Source: Astrothelium macrocarpum
Lineage: Eukaryota > Ascomycota > Dothideomycetes > Trypetheliales > Trypetheliaceae
Assembly: GCA_021030915.1 (NCBI GenBank)
Contig: JAGEMR010000155.1
Location: 1 to 64,000 of the forward strand
DNA: 64,000 bases
Direction of reading: 5' to 3'
Position 1 is the first letter of the stretch. Every line of letters begins with the position of its first letter. A program made the translations under genes and the position numbers. The notes under the pieces were generated by a model. That model was not told the origin of the DNA and did not search any database. It worked only from the letters and a program-made list of their open reading frames with translations. This document shows, one piece after another, positions 1 to 13,300 of this stretch.

Positions 1-1219
1 CAAATTAATTAATGAGATGACATGGTATTGTGTGGGCCATTACGGGGGGTGGGCCATTTCCGCATCACCCGACTTATATGCCAAAGCGAACATGACGGTC
101 CAATTTATCGATGACTGGAACACGCACCATCCGAATGGCGAGGTGCATTGTGCTACCAACTCGCTTCGAGATATGAGCATTCCATGGTGGTAGAGCGGGC
201 AAGAGAGGCTTTGTATCACAGCGATATTTTGAATAAACTAAGTATGCGATAACATGACTTCCTCGTTCGCTTAGACAGCTACACAGCCTTGTATGATTTG
301 AGAAAAGTCGTTCTTGAGATCGCCTTCACGTCTTTGCCAAAAATCAATAAAAGCACCGTGGTCTCCGCATCAAATCTGAGGCTGACTATTAGCTAAGAAA
401 GTATAAGGAAACTTACTTTGGTGGAAATTCTCGTTGCGTATTGAGTGCGCGAGATCGTACCTGGCTGCCGATACCAATCAACTTATGCGTTTGTAGTGTG
501 CCTAGTAGCAAGGCGAATCGAGCAAGTTCTGAAATGAATTCAATAATATGATAATTCACTTAGTCGGTCTATCCGATGTGCTTTTGTTACTTGACCCAAG
601 CTTTACTCTTTGAACAGAATTCTGGGACATTATCGACTCAGTTCAAGACACACACTAAGAACACTTTCTGATGCTCGTGTTTCTTGTGTCTGGGATTCGT
701 AGAGTATTTCCCTGAAACCCTATGTGAGGAGAGCTGCATTGACATGTTTGGTGGGCAGGTGAGCAAGAATCAATGCTTCTGGCTACGTATTAAAGTTGCA
801 AACACTTTTAAGCTTTTCTTTGTATCGCATAACTATCTCATTCCATCACCACCCCGAGTATCTACAGTTCCGGTCGTGAGACCTAATAAGGGATACGCCC
901 TACCGTCTAAAATAATGATTAGTAGAGAAGAAACCACCGAGGAATTCCAACACCTAGGCTTCATGCACTCGTGCAAAAGTGATATTCGTAAGAATGGTGA
1001 TGCATGTACGCCGTCCTAGCTAAAAGATGAGTTGGCCAAACTCTGATTATGCTCGCATTCTGGGTATTAGCTTCTGTCGTCCATCCACTGCATTTCCCTG
1101 TTCATCATCCTCAACCAGCTGATCCGTTCCATTCTATTCCATCTCGTGAAATTTGTTTTTCTGCGTGGGTGTGGGGGTAAAAAAATTGTTTTGCGAGTTT
1201 CGCGTTGAAGCGAGACAGC
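1..1219. other. Intergenic region, no gene recognised
   Basis: Normal-composition DNA downstream of the trehalose synthase gene. The one longer open frame on the plus strand (684-1019) has no recognisable motif and no convincing start or splice context, so I do not call a gene. The part next to 1219 will contain the 3' untranslated region of the minus-strand gene. Confidence 0.5.
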
Positions 1220-3011
1220 TCAGTCTGCGGTAGGCAAGTTGCTGGCACCGTTTGTGGGCTCGTTTTCAAGCAGCGGCTGTGTGACGATATCATGACCGCC
1301 ACCAATGAAAGCTTGAGGAGCGGAAGTGTGATGTTTCACGTGGAGCTTCTTCTCCTTTTGTTCAGAGACTCTTGTTAGCTCACTGACGAACGATTGGCCC
1401 CACCACGCACTTTGGATCAATGAGTTAGTTCCCATTCCCTAAACAATAGATTGTTCTGAGACTTACCTCGTGTATTTGTTGACATATCTCTCGAGTTTCT
1501 GATAATTGCTTGCTCTCTGTTCGTCGCCCATGGTCACAGCATCGTGGATGGCATCGGCTAGCTCTTCTGTGTTCCAGGGGTTGACAATTATGCTACCGTT
1601 TAAACTCTGGGCAGCACCTGTGAATTCGGAAAGAATCATTACACCATGACGTTTTTTCTGGGTTGCAATGTATTCATATGATACCAGGTTCATGCCATCA
1701 CGGGTTGAAGAGACTAGGCAGACGTCCGAAACGGCATATAAAGCTATGAGCTCGTCGAAAGAGACTGACTTGTGCATGAAATGGATTGGCATAAATTCAA
1801 TGGTACCTGAAGCGACGTTAGCCTTTCTTTTCCGGAGGTGGAGAGCGCAACCAAAGACCTACCAAATTTGCCATTGATTCTTCCCACAAGCTCATTCACC
1901 ACGGCACGCAAGTTCTGATATTCCTCAACATCTTGTCGACTTGGCACGGCTACCTGAACAAGAACAACCTTGCCAATCCATTCAGGGTGTTCTGTTAGAA
2001 AAACTTCGAGAGCATGTAATTTCTGAGGAACGCCTTTAATGTAGTCCAAACGATCGACACCGACTATGAGCTTGACGCCTTGGAATTTGCGTTCGAGGGT
2101 AGCGATTCGTTCTTGTACCTTGGGTTTCTTAAGGCCTTCTTCGAACTTCTCAGGATCAATACCAATCGGAAATGCGCCTACAGTGACAATCTTATTCTGG
2201 AATTCGACACCATTCGGTGTTGTCGGAAATCCCCTGTAGATTGGTCAGCTGTCAGCGATGAGGAGCATGTTGGAAAGCTTACAGTATTCGTGAACAACTG
2301 CTCAAGAAATGGCGGGCGTAGTCGTACGTATGGAAGCCGATCAGATCGCAATGAAGGATGCCCAAGAGTATTTCATTACGCACGGGGAGGATACGATAGA
2401 TTTCCGAGCTGGGGAATGGAGTATGGAGGAAAAACCCGAGCTTAACGTTCTCCTTGCCCCTCTTGCTAATCTCCTCACGTAGCATGGCAGGGAGAAGCAT
2501 CAGATGGTAATCATGGACCCAGACCAAGTCGTTGTCGTTTATGTCGGCTGCCACCGTTGTCGCGAACAACTGGTTTGCCTCTCTATATGCGTCCCATGCA
2601 GACTCATCAAAGGTGATTTCACCCGGGTGGTAGTGGAATAGCGGCCACATGATTTCGTCTGTATGATCAATTAGACCGGGTATTGCAGCAAGTGCAGAGG
2701 AACTCACTGGAGAAGCCATTGTAATGCCGATCGGCAAGTTCATCAGAAAGCATGACGGGGATCGCATTGTATTCCTCCTTCAAGCCATCCTTGAGGGTTT
2801 GAATTTCGGCCTCTGGCACCTCCAAACCCGGCCAGCCGTACCACTGGAAAGTTGTTGATTTGGATAGACCACTGAGGCCACTAACAAGACCACCAGATGA
2901 CATGGAAAAGTCATATTTCCCCTCTTCAGATCTCTTGATGGTGATTGGCAGACGATTCGAGATGAGAAGAAGCCTGCCTTCTTGCTGGTCGCCATTCACC
3001 GCGGACGGCAT
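1220..3011 (-). CDS. tps1: alpha,alpha-trehalose-phosphate synthase (UDP-forming), GT20 family
   Basis: Makes trehalose-6-phosphate from UDP-glucose and glucose-6-phosphate in the cytosol, the first step of trehalose synthesis and a regulator of glycolytic flux. Five exons on the minus strand: 3011-2708, 2658-2283, 2233-1863, 1806-1467 and 1409-1220. All introns are GT-AG and all phases join, giving 526 residues, close to the roughly 515-520 usual for fungal Tps1. Visible family motifs are WYGWPG near residue 57, the HDYHLMLLP block, GFFLHTPFPSSE, the RLDYIKG segment and the C-terminal donor-binding STRDGMNLVSYE block. The last intron restores the typical YTSAWWGQSF sequence. The protein lacks the phosphatase domain of Tps2-type enzymes. 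Start chosen at the first ATG, which is followed at once by the conserved LLLISNRLP strand. Identification is firm. Confidence 0.96.
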
Positions 3012-5586
3012 GCTTGCGAGATGACTTTGGAAATTTGAAGGAGAAGGGAATGTGTGAGATGATTGGTTCGAGGGAACGAAGTACAGGTCCGAGGGCGCTG
3101 GGGGGAGCTAGGGTGGGCCGTGGAGAAAGCTTCGGCAAGGCCAGAGGCAGAAATCAAGCGATGAGTTATGCGGCCAAGCCACGTCGGACCTGCCGTATCG
3201 TAGTGGATTGGATGTGGCTCAAGTGTCTCGAAAGGAGGTGTTGGGTGGCTGGTGGTTTAGTGTAGAAAGATGGAGAGATGCGATGTTTGATCGCGATTTC
3301 CCGTGTTGGAAATGGGCGTGCAGACGTTTAAAGCCAAGTCGAGGAAATGCGCAAGCGTCACTCGGGACCCCGGACGCGACCCAGACAAACGTGTCGCGTG
3401 GGACGAGGGAGAACAGCTGGCGGTGTTGGGAAAGGAAAGAAGTTCAGGCGGTGGGCGGAGTTGATGCTATGCGGGCCTTTGCTGGTGGAGGTAGGCCGAG
3501 AATAGATCTAATGCAGCTGACAGCTGAAGACGATTTGGGATTGGCTGGGGACGCTACGCTGCGCAGAATCGCGAATGACGGCAAAGCTCGTCGGTGGGAA
3601 GGAAGGGTGGAGAGGAGGTTGGCTAGTCAGAGCAGAGGAGCGGACAGTGCAAAGGGAGAGATGATGGTGATGAGAGCTGCTTGTTCACATATTCACAGTG
3701 TCACACACTGATCACACATTGATTAGGCTTGATGACTGACGTCGATGCTCCTGGCTATGCTATGCTCGGTAGGCGGGCCGAGTCCGCCGTAAACACAGAT
3801 TATCTTGCAGAAGCAGACCAACAGCTGTCGAGTTTTGCTTTCCATGTGCTGTGCGACCCGTCTGACCGTTGCGCTAGACATCTGCATGATGCTCGGCCAA
3901 GACCGTGATGCACCCGCACACGCCTGAAACGGCTGGACTACGCCGCAATCGTAGTGTGTGAGTGCGATCGACTTTGACCAACCTATTTCGACCTCAAAAG
4001 CCTCCCTCCTGTGCCCCCCTTTAGACGCCTGATTGGGGCCCACCGATCCAACTCGTTTGCCTGTTACGGCGAAATATGAGTGACAACGGCCGCCTTTCCT
4101 CCCTCTGGTTGGTCGTCAGCTCGTGCAGGTACCATACTTTATCCCCAGCTTACTACCACAGCTCCAAGTCACGGTCACAGACGATGACTTGGTTCATGTT
4201 TGCTACCACGTTATAAGAAACGTCTGGAAGCGACTTTCTGTATTTTGGATCCGTCATGCCATGGGACCAGCTCCATTTGTTTTCCAGATCAATCATATTT
4301 CGGCTGCACAAGATTTTCAACTTCGTGGTGCATTTGGATACCTTGGTGAGCTGGCCTGCAACTATGTCAGAACAGAGATATTGCGATACTCGGCTATGCT
4401 ACCTTTGACATGAGCTCCGACATGGTACGAGATCGTTCCTCCAAGGCTCGTGTGTGTGTATGTGGTCCTTACCTCCAAATTGGACCATTATCTGGCTCCC
4501 GTATTATGGAGGAATAGCTGCAAGTATAACTTTGAAGCAGTGACGCAAAAAGTTGCCCTGTACCATCTATGTTCATGTCCTTTTGTCTGTCATTCAAGCA
4601 AGTCTTGGTCTCAGACTCGTTTGTACTGTCGTTCTATCGTCGCTTGCTATCTTCGTATGGCTAATGTCTTTGTAGCGAGTACTAATGCTTATGGTACGAT
4701 CAAGTGTTGACTTGGACACCTAACGATAAAGGGCTCAGCAATGTCAGTCGATCTGGTTGAACTGTATATCGAAGGGCAAATGGTCGAAGCTGAGAAGCTT
4801 GCTCGGATATCGAGCGCTCGGTATTCTCAATTCTCGGTTTCTTACTCTACGTGGTGAATACACAGAAAGCAATACATTAGACTCGACTACGTTACCAGCT
4901 ACAGACAGTCGTTGGCTAATACCGAAAGTCCTCAAGGCCCAAATAATCGTCCAGACATTGGCTTTCATTGCATTGCTGTTCTTATTATGTCACGTTGGAA
5001 TCTCGATTTACCGTGGCGGCTTTTTCAAGTTCATGATAAGATATGATCATAGAGGTTAAGAAATTTGGCTGTCTTACTGCCCGTGCCACCATCCCTGTCT
5101 TACATAGTAACTTGCGATGCCATGTACCTTTCAAGATGATTATGAATTTGTATTGTCATGATGTGTGATGCGAATTTCGTAACTCTTGTCCTCTCCGCCT
5201 AGCAGACATGTCAATCAAAGCAACGTAGCTCCTTCTTTTCAGACAGTCCGTTTGCCTGTCAAGCACCAAAATTATACAGTAGTATAGAGATGGATGACTG
5301 TGATGCCGTAAGAGAGCTTGGCGTGTTTGATACAAAGTGCTCAAACTTTCTTCCTCGATTCTTCTGCCAAGTCCAAGACCCTCGTGGGAACCAATTAGCA
5401 TTGATAGAGGTGCCAAGCCAGTAGGACGGCTCAGACCCAGAGACAACCCAATCTGGCGGTCCGCTTCCGCCTTAGTCTTTAACCCCACACAGCATCAACA
5501 TTCGATGCTCACGCGTTCCATTGGCCTCCGCCTTGCAGTTTGAACTTGGTCGACACCTGTGCACTACATGCTTGCACAAATGAAAT
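3012..5586. other. Intergenic region between divergent genes
   Basis: About 2.6 kb separating tps1 (minus) from the DEK_C-type gene (plus); it must hold both promoters. Several open frames exist (for example 3208-3711 plus), but they are GC-rich artefacts without motifs, splice logic or conserved sequence that I recognise. I see no non-coding RNA or repeat here. Confidence 0.5.
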
Positions 5587-6991
5587 ATGGATTCCTTGAA
5601 GACGGAGACTGCATCAGCAGCGCAACACTCGGACATTGAACTCGAACAAGCTCTTCGTCACGCGGTCCAGGCTAGCTTCTCCACGGGCAAAACCGAAGAA
5701 CTTACTGTCAAGCGACTACGTACCGTTGTTGAGAATCAATTGGGCCTGATAGATGGTTTTTTCAAAGCCCATGATACTTGGAATACCAATAGTAAAAAAA
5801 TAATACAAGATGCAGTGGTACAGAGCATTATGCACACATTGTCACGATGATGTTGTAATACTGAGTTTGATACAGGCTGAGCACGAAGAAGTTGACAGCA
5901 AACCCGCATCGCCCAAGCCACAAAGCAAAATACAGCCAAAGGACCTCGAAGAGGAAGCATCGATGCCCAAAAAAGGTGTCAAGCGATCCTCCCCAGAATC
6001 CTTTCAGTCACCATCCAAACGTGCGAAGCCATCACCCGAGCCTGACGCCAAAGACATCACCTCTATCCACAAAGCTCCTAAGAGATCTTCTCCGGACGAT
6101 TCTGTGGAGTTGCACAAGCGCAAGAAGCTATCCCAGTCTCTCGAACACAAGTCGAAATCCCTTTCAGCAACCAAGTCACCGACAAAACCTGGCGTTGGGG
6201 GGTCAGAAAGCGAGCTTAGTGAGCCCCCATCTGAAGTGGAACTACCGCCACCTAAGCTTAGGCCAGGTTCCAAACCTGCAGCACAAAAACTGCATGGCTC
6301 CAAAAACGGGTTAAAGAAGGATGCCAAGGCGACGAAGGAAGAAGGTGTAGGGCAAGAGCAGTCTAAAGGGAAAAATACAGGTGTAAAGAGGCCCAAAAAC
6401 ACTTCCCAAGACCAGTTGCCCCAGAACATTTCCGTGAAGAATGACATCCCGGACGATTCTTCCGAACTCTCATCACTAATTGACTCTGAACCGGCACCCA
6501 AGAAGCGCGGTCGCAAGAAGAAGGATCAATCACCCAAACCCGGCAAAATGAAGAAGAAGGTTGTAGGCAAAGCCACCAAACCCAAATCTTCTTCCTCTGC
6601 CATCGACCTGGCCCCGGATGAAGTTGAAATCAAGCGTCTCCAATCCTGGCTGGTCAAGTGCGGCATCCGGAAACTTTGGCACCGCGAGCTTGCACCATAC
6701 TCCAATGTCGCGGCGAAAATTGCTCATCTCAAGCAGATGCTGCGGGAAATAGGCATGGAAGGGCGATTCAGCGTGGAAAAGGCGCGTGCGGTCAAGGAGA
6801 GAAGAGAGCTGGAGCAAGATTTGGAGGCAGTGAGGGAGGGGGAGAGGAGGTGGGGAAATAGGAATGGTGGGAGTGACGAAAGTGAAGGAGAAGGGGATGA
6901 AGGGATTGCAAATATGCCGAAGCGAAGGTTGGCGAAGAGCTTGCAGGGGTTGGATTTTTTAAACGACGATGATGGCGAAGAGACTGATTAG
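5587..6991 (+). CDS. DEK_C-domain, highly charged nuclear/chromatin-type protein
   Basis: Two exons, 5587-5817 and 5876-6991, give 448 residues. The intron is 58 bp with a weak GTACAG donor. Residues about 17-77 resemble a DEK C-terminal domain: a helical block containing the LTVKRLR motif and a following ENQLGL helix. This fold binds DNA or histones. The middle, about 85-325, is low-complexity and rich in Lys, Ser and Pro with several basic clusters such as KKRGRKKK, consistent with nuclear localisation. A second conserved block near residues 340-420 begins RLQSWLVKCGIRKLW and continues into a charged helix. This matches fungal proteins annotated loosely as transcriptional regulators, and the exact role is not established. 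Acidic C-terminus. The start ATG opens directly into the domain. Function beyond chromatin association is inference. Confidence 0.85.
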
Positions 6992-7861
6992 CTTCAGTTG
7001 CCGGTGTTGACGATCTGTTGGGTTGCTACCATAGAATGAGCATCCCCCTCTTCTCTGCACTTGTGGTTGATTATGCTTCGAGACTCCAAGATTGTCGTCT
7101 GACAGTGTTTGTCAAACATTGTTTGGTCGAGGCATGTAGCGGATTTGGTATCTGGCTCTGACATTGTACCTTGTGTGTATACTCATCCTTAGCTCATAGT
7201 GTGTTGAGTGTCTTTTGAGCGTTCATTCGCTGCGCAATCAAGCTGAAAGCTGCAACAGACGACATGAAGAGCACAAGATTGTAGAACTAAAATGTCGATT
7301 TGATGAGCTGTCTGTTCTTTGTAAAGACCTTCAAACATGACATACTGCATTTCTCGAGTAAGCGCTTTCCTCGGCTTCTGTCCGCGCCTCGACAAAGAGG
7401 CGGCGCAGATTGGGAAGATTTAGAGGCTACAGCTAGATTAGCAACACCAACAGGCACGATCAGTTATAATTGGAAGTTGCCTACCATGGTGTAATGAATT
7501 CGGGGAAGTCGACTACCTTTAGGGTTGAGGGCTGGACGTAAGCACGTGCATAAGATTCGCACAAGGCTACCTCATGGGTGAGTGTAAAGGCAGCACTGCA
7601 CAGTAACACTCTTCGTACCAGACCAGACCAGTCCCCCGCAACGACACAGAATCCTCCCCCGGTTTTTCTCTTGGCCAAGCAGCTTGATGCGCAATGTTCT
7701 CTTGCCATTCCACCGTTTTCGCCATCCCTGCTTGTCGCTACTCCAGAAGCTAAACTCGAGACATTGACCCTGACAAACTTTCGACGTCCCACCTTGATAC
7801 AAAGAAGGGAGTATATGAGGGGCACCACTTTGGTCGCCGCCTCTGAGTCTGACGTTCAGAG
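6992..7861. other. Intergenic region
   Basis: About 870 bp between two plus-strand genes, holding the 3' end of the DEK_C-type gene and the promoter of the AP-1 beta gene. An open frame on the plus strand (7578-7937) overlaps the real start of the AP-1 gene in another frame and is not a gene. Confidence 0.5.
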
Positions 7862-10422
7862 ATGGCGGTCAATAGAATTAGAGGCGCATTTGCGGCACCG
7901 CGGAAAGGAGAAACATTTGAGCTCAGAGCTGGATTAGTGTACGTAACGCCTGTGCCCTTGGCGGATACAAGGTGCTGATGAGTACGATTCAGTTCGCAAT
8001 ATGCCTATGAACGGTATGTTTGGTGAAGGAGAGGATACGAATCATGTTGCATGCTAAACGCTTTTCAGGAAGGAAGCCATCCAAAAGACTATTATGTCCA
8101 TGACCCTGGGCAAAGACGTTTCGGCCTTATTTCCTGATGTGCTCAAGAATATCGCAACAGGCGATTTGGACCAAAAGAAACTCGTCTACTTATATCTAAT
8201 GTGTGCCCCCTCCATGCCATTGTCTTTGGTCCTGATTTTAACACAAGTCTTCCAGGAATTACGCCAAATCACATCCGGATCTTTGCATCCTTGCCGTGAA
8301 CACATTCGTCCAAGACTCTGAAGATCCAAATCCATTGATTCGCGCACTGGCAGTACGAACCATGGGCTGTATAAGAGTAGACAAGATGGTTGATTACATG
8401 GAAGAACCTTTACGAAAGACATTACGAGATGAATCACCGTACGTTCGAAAGACTGCAGTACTTTGTGTCGCGAAGCTCTTCGACTTGAACCCATCTCTCT
8501 GTTTGGAGAATGGGTTTTTGGAGCAGGTTCAAGAGTTGATTGGTGATCCTAATCCAATGGTCGTCGCGAATTCAGTTACTGCATTGGCAGAAATACAAGA
8601 AGCTGCTCCTGACACAAGAGCGCTGGTTATAACACCGTCAACGTTGAAGAAATTGCTATTGGCGCTCAACGAATGTACGGAGTGGGGACGAGTGACCATT
8701 CTGACGACACTTGCTGATTATCAGGCTGCGGATGTAAAAGAATCCGAGCACATCTGTGAACGAGTCGTACCTCAATTCCAACACGTCAATCCCAGTGTTG
8801 TCTTGGCAGCAGTGAAAGTGGTTTTCTTACACATGCGATTCATCAATCAAGATCTGGCCAGGACTTATACGAAAAAGATGGCACCACCGCTTGGTAAATC
8901 AGACCCGATCCGAAGTGCGCCGTTTCCACTAATATGTGCCAGTTACTCTTGTCTCCTCAGCTCCTGAAGTGCAATACGTTGCTCTTCGGAACATTGATCT
9001 CATACTGCAAAAATCGCCTGACATACTGAGCAAAGAAATGCGAGTGTTCTTTTGCAAATACAATGACCCACCATATTTGAAACTCGAAAAACTCGAAATC
9101 ATGGTCCGGATAGCAAACGAGCGCAACGTGGATCAATTGCTTGCAGAATTGAAGGAATATGCCATGGAAGTTGACATGGACTTTGTGCGGCGTGCAGTAC
9201 GAGCGATTGGTCAAGTCGCAATCAAGATAGAGGCGGCAAGCGAAAAGTGTGTGAACACGTTGCTCGACCTCATTGCTACAAAGGTCAATTATGTGGTGCA
9301 AGAAGCAATCGTCGTTATCAAAGATATCTTTCGGAAGTATCCAGGCTACGAAGGTATCATTCCGACCCTGTGTCAATGCATAGACGATTTGGATGAGCCC
9401 AATGCCAGGGGATCACTGATTTGGATTGTCGGGGAATATGCTGAAAAAATCAACAATGCCGGAGACATATTGTCTGGCTTTGTAGATGGTTTTACAGAGG
9501 AGTTCACCCAGGTTTGTGTATGCCTTCCTCTGCAACAAGTAAAGTGCTCATCGATTATAGACACAACTCCAAATATTGACCGCAGTTGTGAAATTGTTTC
9601 TGAAGAAGCCAGAGCAATCTCAGGGCTTAGTACAGAAGGTTCTCCAAGCTGCTACTGCTGAAACCGATAACCCCGATATTCGGGATCGCGCGTATGTATA
9701 CTGGCGTCTCCTTTCGAGCGATCCCAATATCACCAAGGCATGTACATTGAATCCCACATATCACCGCAAGTCCGACTGACATTCCGATCCAGAATGTTGT
9801 TCTTTCTCCTCGACCCCCAATCACCACCACCATTCAGTCCCTGCCGCCTTCCTTGCTTTCTGACCTGCTTACCGACCTGTCCACCCTCGCCTCCGTTTAC
9901 CATAAACCATCCGCGACCTTTCTTGGTCACGGCCGTTTCGGCGCCGAGGCAATGCAACGCGCTGCCATTGAAGAACAGCGACAAAATGCCCAAGAGAATC
10001 CGATTGCAGCAGCTATTATCTCAGGCGCACCGGCCCCAGGTGCAGCAGCAGCGGCCGCTGCCGTGTCGCAAAACAATGCAGAGAACCTTCTTGACATTGA
10101 TTTTGACGGCGCAGCACCAGCGAGTCTACAGAAAGAGCCTGAGGGGTTGGAGGGCTGGGCGGAAACACCAGGCCGGGGCCCGAGCCCAGCGACATTGACG
10201 TCGGCGGCGAATGGGACAGCTAGTGGTGGGATGGATGATTTGATTGGAGTGTTTGGTAATAGCAATGGCGGACTGGGAGGGGGAAATAATGGAGGCCCGG
10301 GGGCGCAAGATGACTTGATGAATGGATTCGCAGGACTAGACATGAGTGGCAGCGGAGGACAACAACAGCAACCGGGGCAGGGGGCGAAAAAGAATAACGA
10401 AGATATCTTGGGACTGTTTTAG
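7862..10422 (+). CDS. apl2: AP-1 clathrin adaptor complex, large subunit beta
   Basis: Beta-adaptin of the AP-1 complex, which sorts clathrin cargo between trans-Golgi network and endosomes. Seven exons: 7862-7938, 7993-8013 (a 21-bp micro-exon), 8069-8200, 8256-8893, 8943-9511, 9561-9737 and 9793-10422. Together they encode 747 residues. The protein follows the adaptin N-terminal superhelix throughout: an N-terminal ELRAGL segment, a YLYLMNYAK block, NPLIRALAVRTMG and the later YHKPSATFL. The tail is a Gly/Ala/Asn-rich hinge ending in DILGLF, and there is no full ear domain, as usual for fungal AP-1 beta, which is about 750 residues. One intron (9738-9792) has a GC-AG rather than GT-AG border: only that junction joins ITK to NVVLSPRPP in frame. 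Could be shared with AP-2 in some lineages, but the size favours AP-1. Confidence 0.95.
9738..9792 (+). other. GC-AG intron in apl2
   Basis: A 55-bp intron whose donor reads AAG/GCATGT and whose acceptor is ATCCAG. The nearest GT donor, two bases inside, would create a stop codon at the junction. With the GC donor the reading frame continues into the conserved adaptin sequence. Confidence 0.8.
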
Positions 10423-10522
10423 ATGGCATTACTCGTTGTATTATTTACAATAGGACCGGGAGCAATGATATTGTTTCCATACGCCTGCCGACAGGGCATG
10501 GGCAAGATGTGGCGGTGCAAAC

Positions 10523-10554
10523 GTGTGGCACAAATAGTGTGGCACAAATAGTGT
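10523..10554 (+). repeat. Short tandem repeat, 14-bp unit, about 2.3 copies
   Basis: The unit gtgtggcacaaata occurs twice in perfect tandem, followed by a partial third copy. It lies in the 254-bp gap between apl2 and the VID27 gene. No function is evident. Confidence 0.85.
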
Positions 10555-10676
10555 GGCGCAGTAGCTATGATGCTATACCCAGGCAACCAAAACAGTGCCC
10601 ATCCTGTTTTTCACTCTACCGCTCTTGTTCCACCTCTTCCTTGACACTTTTTGCAAGAAGTGCCGTAGTCGCCATC

Positions 10677-13300
10677 ATGTTCATGCTTCGGAACGGTAAG
10701 CGAACCACTTTGAACTTTGACCCTTGAACTTCCAAGAGAACCTTACCACTGACATTCTGTTTGCCTCGCAGTGACGAAATACCTCTTTGGCGATACTAGC
10801 AAGGAAACTCTCCTCACACTCCCGCAAGGCCAGCTCTATCTTGTTAGACCTCTTTCGCCGAAAGGCTACTCCGAGCTCATCTTCAAAGACGCGGCAGCCT
10901 CTATCCGGCGTACTGGCCAAGAATTCCAATACCAGCTCGTAGTTCAGCGAGCCTATGAAGAAGGCGAAGAGGCCCTCAATGCCGATGATGACGATGACGA
11001 AGGTCTAGAAAAGGACCTGGGTAGTGACAAGGACGAGAAAGGATTCTTACTCGACCAAAGCCTTCGACTGAGGTGTGAACTTAGAGAAGGTGGGGAGACT
11101 GTCTTTGCTTGGCGAGATTTGAGCGGTGACGCGGGCGACCTCTTCGAGTTTGTCTGTGACCAATCCACCCCGGGATCTGAGACGGCGCAATTCATGCTGG
11201 TGGCCCAGCAGTGTCAATACGAGCGAAAATACCGCCAGAGCCTGACCGCCGCAACCGATCAGGACCTGAGAGAATTTGAGTTTGAAGACGACGAGCCTAT
11301 ACCGTCTGCCAGTCCTATCGCAAGCCCAAGAACACTGTCGCCTTCTGGAGCCCAGTCTCTTGTGGCACCCCAGTCGCTGAACCTCATCGAAGCCGATTCA
11401 AGTGCAAAGAGGGATGAAATGGCCAAAAAGAGTGTTGAGAGCAAGGATCAAAAGACCTTGATACAAAAAGTGGAGGCTACCATGCCTCCACCGAGCGCCA
11501 AAGCTCCTGAAAGCCGAGAAGTCTTGGCTCATGAGAGCGCTGAACTTCATCTCTTTGATTTCCAGTCTGGCACATTCATATTACAAGACTCAGAAGTGGA
11601 GGCAATGGTGTCTGAAATTGGAAACTGGGACTACTGGCTACAAATTTCAGGGGCAAAGGGTGATTGGCTGGGTCAACGTGTAGTACCTGAGCTAAATCCC
11701 GTCTTCAACTTTGAATACCTGTCGTTTATTTTTAACCATTATCCTGAGGATGGCTCGGCTTATTCGTGGCTACTGCGATTCAAAGACTCTTCTCGGCTAG
11801 AAAAATTTCAGGAGGGATTAATGCAAGCGCTGTGGGAGCATCTCAACCAGACTAAATGGCTAAAGGCAAAGGAAACAGAGCGAGACTATGTACTGGAATC
11901 ATTCAAAGATTTGACAATGGATGATGTTCGTGAAGAGGAAGCCAAGGCAGAGGATGAAGACGCAGAGGAAGCCGAACAAGAGGAAGATGAAGAAGACGAG
12001 CAACCTGCACAGCGAGACGAAGATTACGATGAGGACGAAGACGAAGACGAGGCTATTGTTCGCGACCAGGACGGAAACGTCAATTCGCAACTTGCCGTTG
12101 GCTCCAAGCATGATCGGTCTTTTGTCGTACGTGGCTCCAAAATTGGTGTCTTCAAGCACACTCCGAATAACCAGCTTGAATTTTCCACAAATATCTCGAA
12201 AGTTCAAACGCCAAAGGGCAAACTATTTAGTCCAAAGAAAGTCATGCTTCACGAAGGGGATCGAAACATGGTGCTTCAGAGAGCAGATGATCCGAATTCA
12301 CTCTATCGCATGGATCTTGAATATGGCAAGGTCGTTGATGAATGGAAAATTCATGATGACATTCCTATCGACGTCTTTGCTCCCGAAAATGTAAGTTGGC
12401 CAGGTTTTTTCCTATCTCCAAAGCATAACCAGTTCTAATTTGCGACAGAAATTCGCACAAATGACTGACGAAAAGACCTTTCTTGGCCTTTCTCACAATG
12501 CCCTCTACCGAGTCGACCCTCGCCTGTCTGGTACCAAGCTTGTGCCCTCTGAATTGAAGCAGTACGCGTCTAAGAATGCCTTTAGCGCCGCTGCCACCAC
12601 TGAGCAGGGTTACATAGCCGTTGCCAGCAACAAAGGAGATGTGCGTATGTTTGACCGACTTGGCATCAACGCAAAGACACATATTCCTGCCCTAGGTGAC
12701 CCTATTCTGGGGCTCGATGTGTCGGCCGATGGACGATGGCTGCTTGCCACGACACGTACATATCTACTTCTCATTGATGCACTGCAGAAAGATGGTAAGA
12801 ATGAAGGGAAGCTGGGCTTTGAGAAATCTTTTGAAAAGGACAAGAAACCACAGCCTCGCAGGCTCGCTTTGACTCCAAGCCATGTGGCTCAGTTTCAGCA
12901 TGAAACGGGAGCTCCCATCAGCTTCACGCCTGCGCGATTCAATATAGATCCCGATGCAAAACAGACTGCAGGTGGGGAGACTAGCATAGTGTCGGCGACG
13001 GGGCCTTTTATCGTTACTTGGAGCTTGAAGAAGATCCTAGCGGGCCGGAAGGATCCATACTCGATCCGACGGTACAGCGAACAGGTACAAGCGGACGATT
13101 TCCGGTTTGGCACAGACAAGAACCTGATTGTAGCGCTGCCTAATGAGGTTGAGGCGGTACGGAAGAGTATGCTTAAGCGGCCAACAAGAGAAAGCATTGC
13201 AGGAATGGCGACGCCCAGGAGGAGTGGAGGAAGGAGCAGTGGAAAAGGAACCAGAGGAAGTTATTTGGGAAAAACTGACATTGTGAACTCTCCATACTGA
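10677..13300 (+). CDS. vid27: VID27 family protein (vacuolar import and degradation)
   Basis: Cytoplasmic protein named after the yeast gene linked to vacuolar import and degradation of fructose-1,6-bisphosphatase; its biochemical role is poorly known. Three exons: 10677-10695, 10772-12390 and 12449-13300, coding for 829 residues. The very short first exon encodes MFMLRN and joins to VTKYLFGDTS, the conserved N-terminus. In order: the N-terminal VID27 domain with an acidic DDDDDE insert near residue 80, a PH-like middle (about 235-370, with the DYWLQISG strand), a strongly acidic linker of Glu/Asp runs (about 390-435), and the C-terminal beta-propeller-like VID27 domain from about 450 containing LYRMDLEYGKVVDEW and FLGLSHNALYRVDPR. 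The tail is Arg/Gly/Ser-rich. Length fits the fungal family (about 780-830). It runs towards the permease gene and the two end 431 bp apart. Confidence 0.94.

Noticed and set aside
684..1019. Open frame of 111 codons on the plus strand
   Set aside because: No recognised family, no splice or composition support.
3208..3711. Open frame of 167 codons on the plus strand
   Set aside because: Lies in the promoter region of tps1, with unusual composition, no motif and no conserved block; likely chance.
5892..6516. Overlapping open frames on both strands in the DEK_C-type gene
   Set aside because: Shadows of the Lys/Ser/Pro-rich central region of the real gene.
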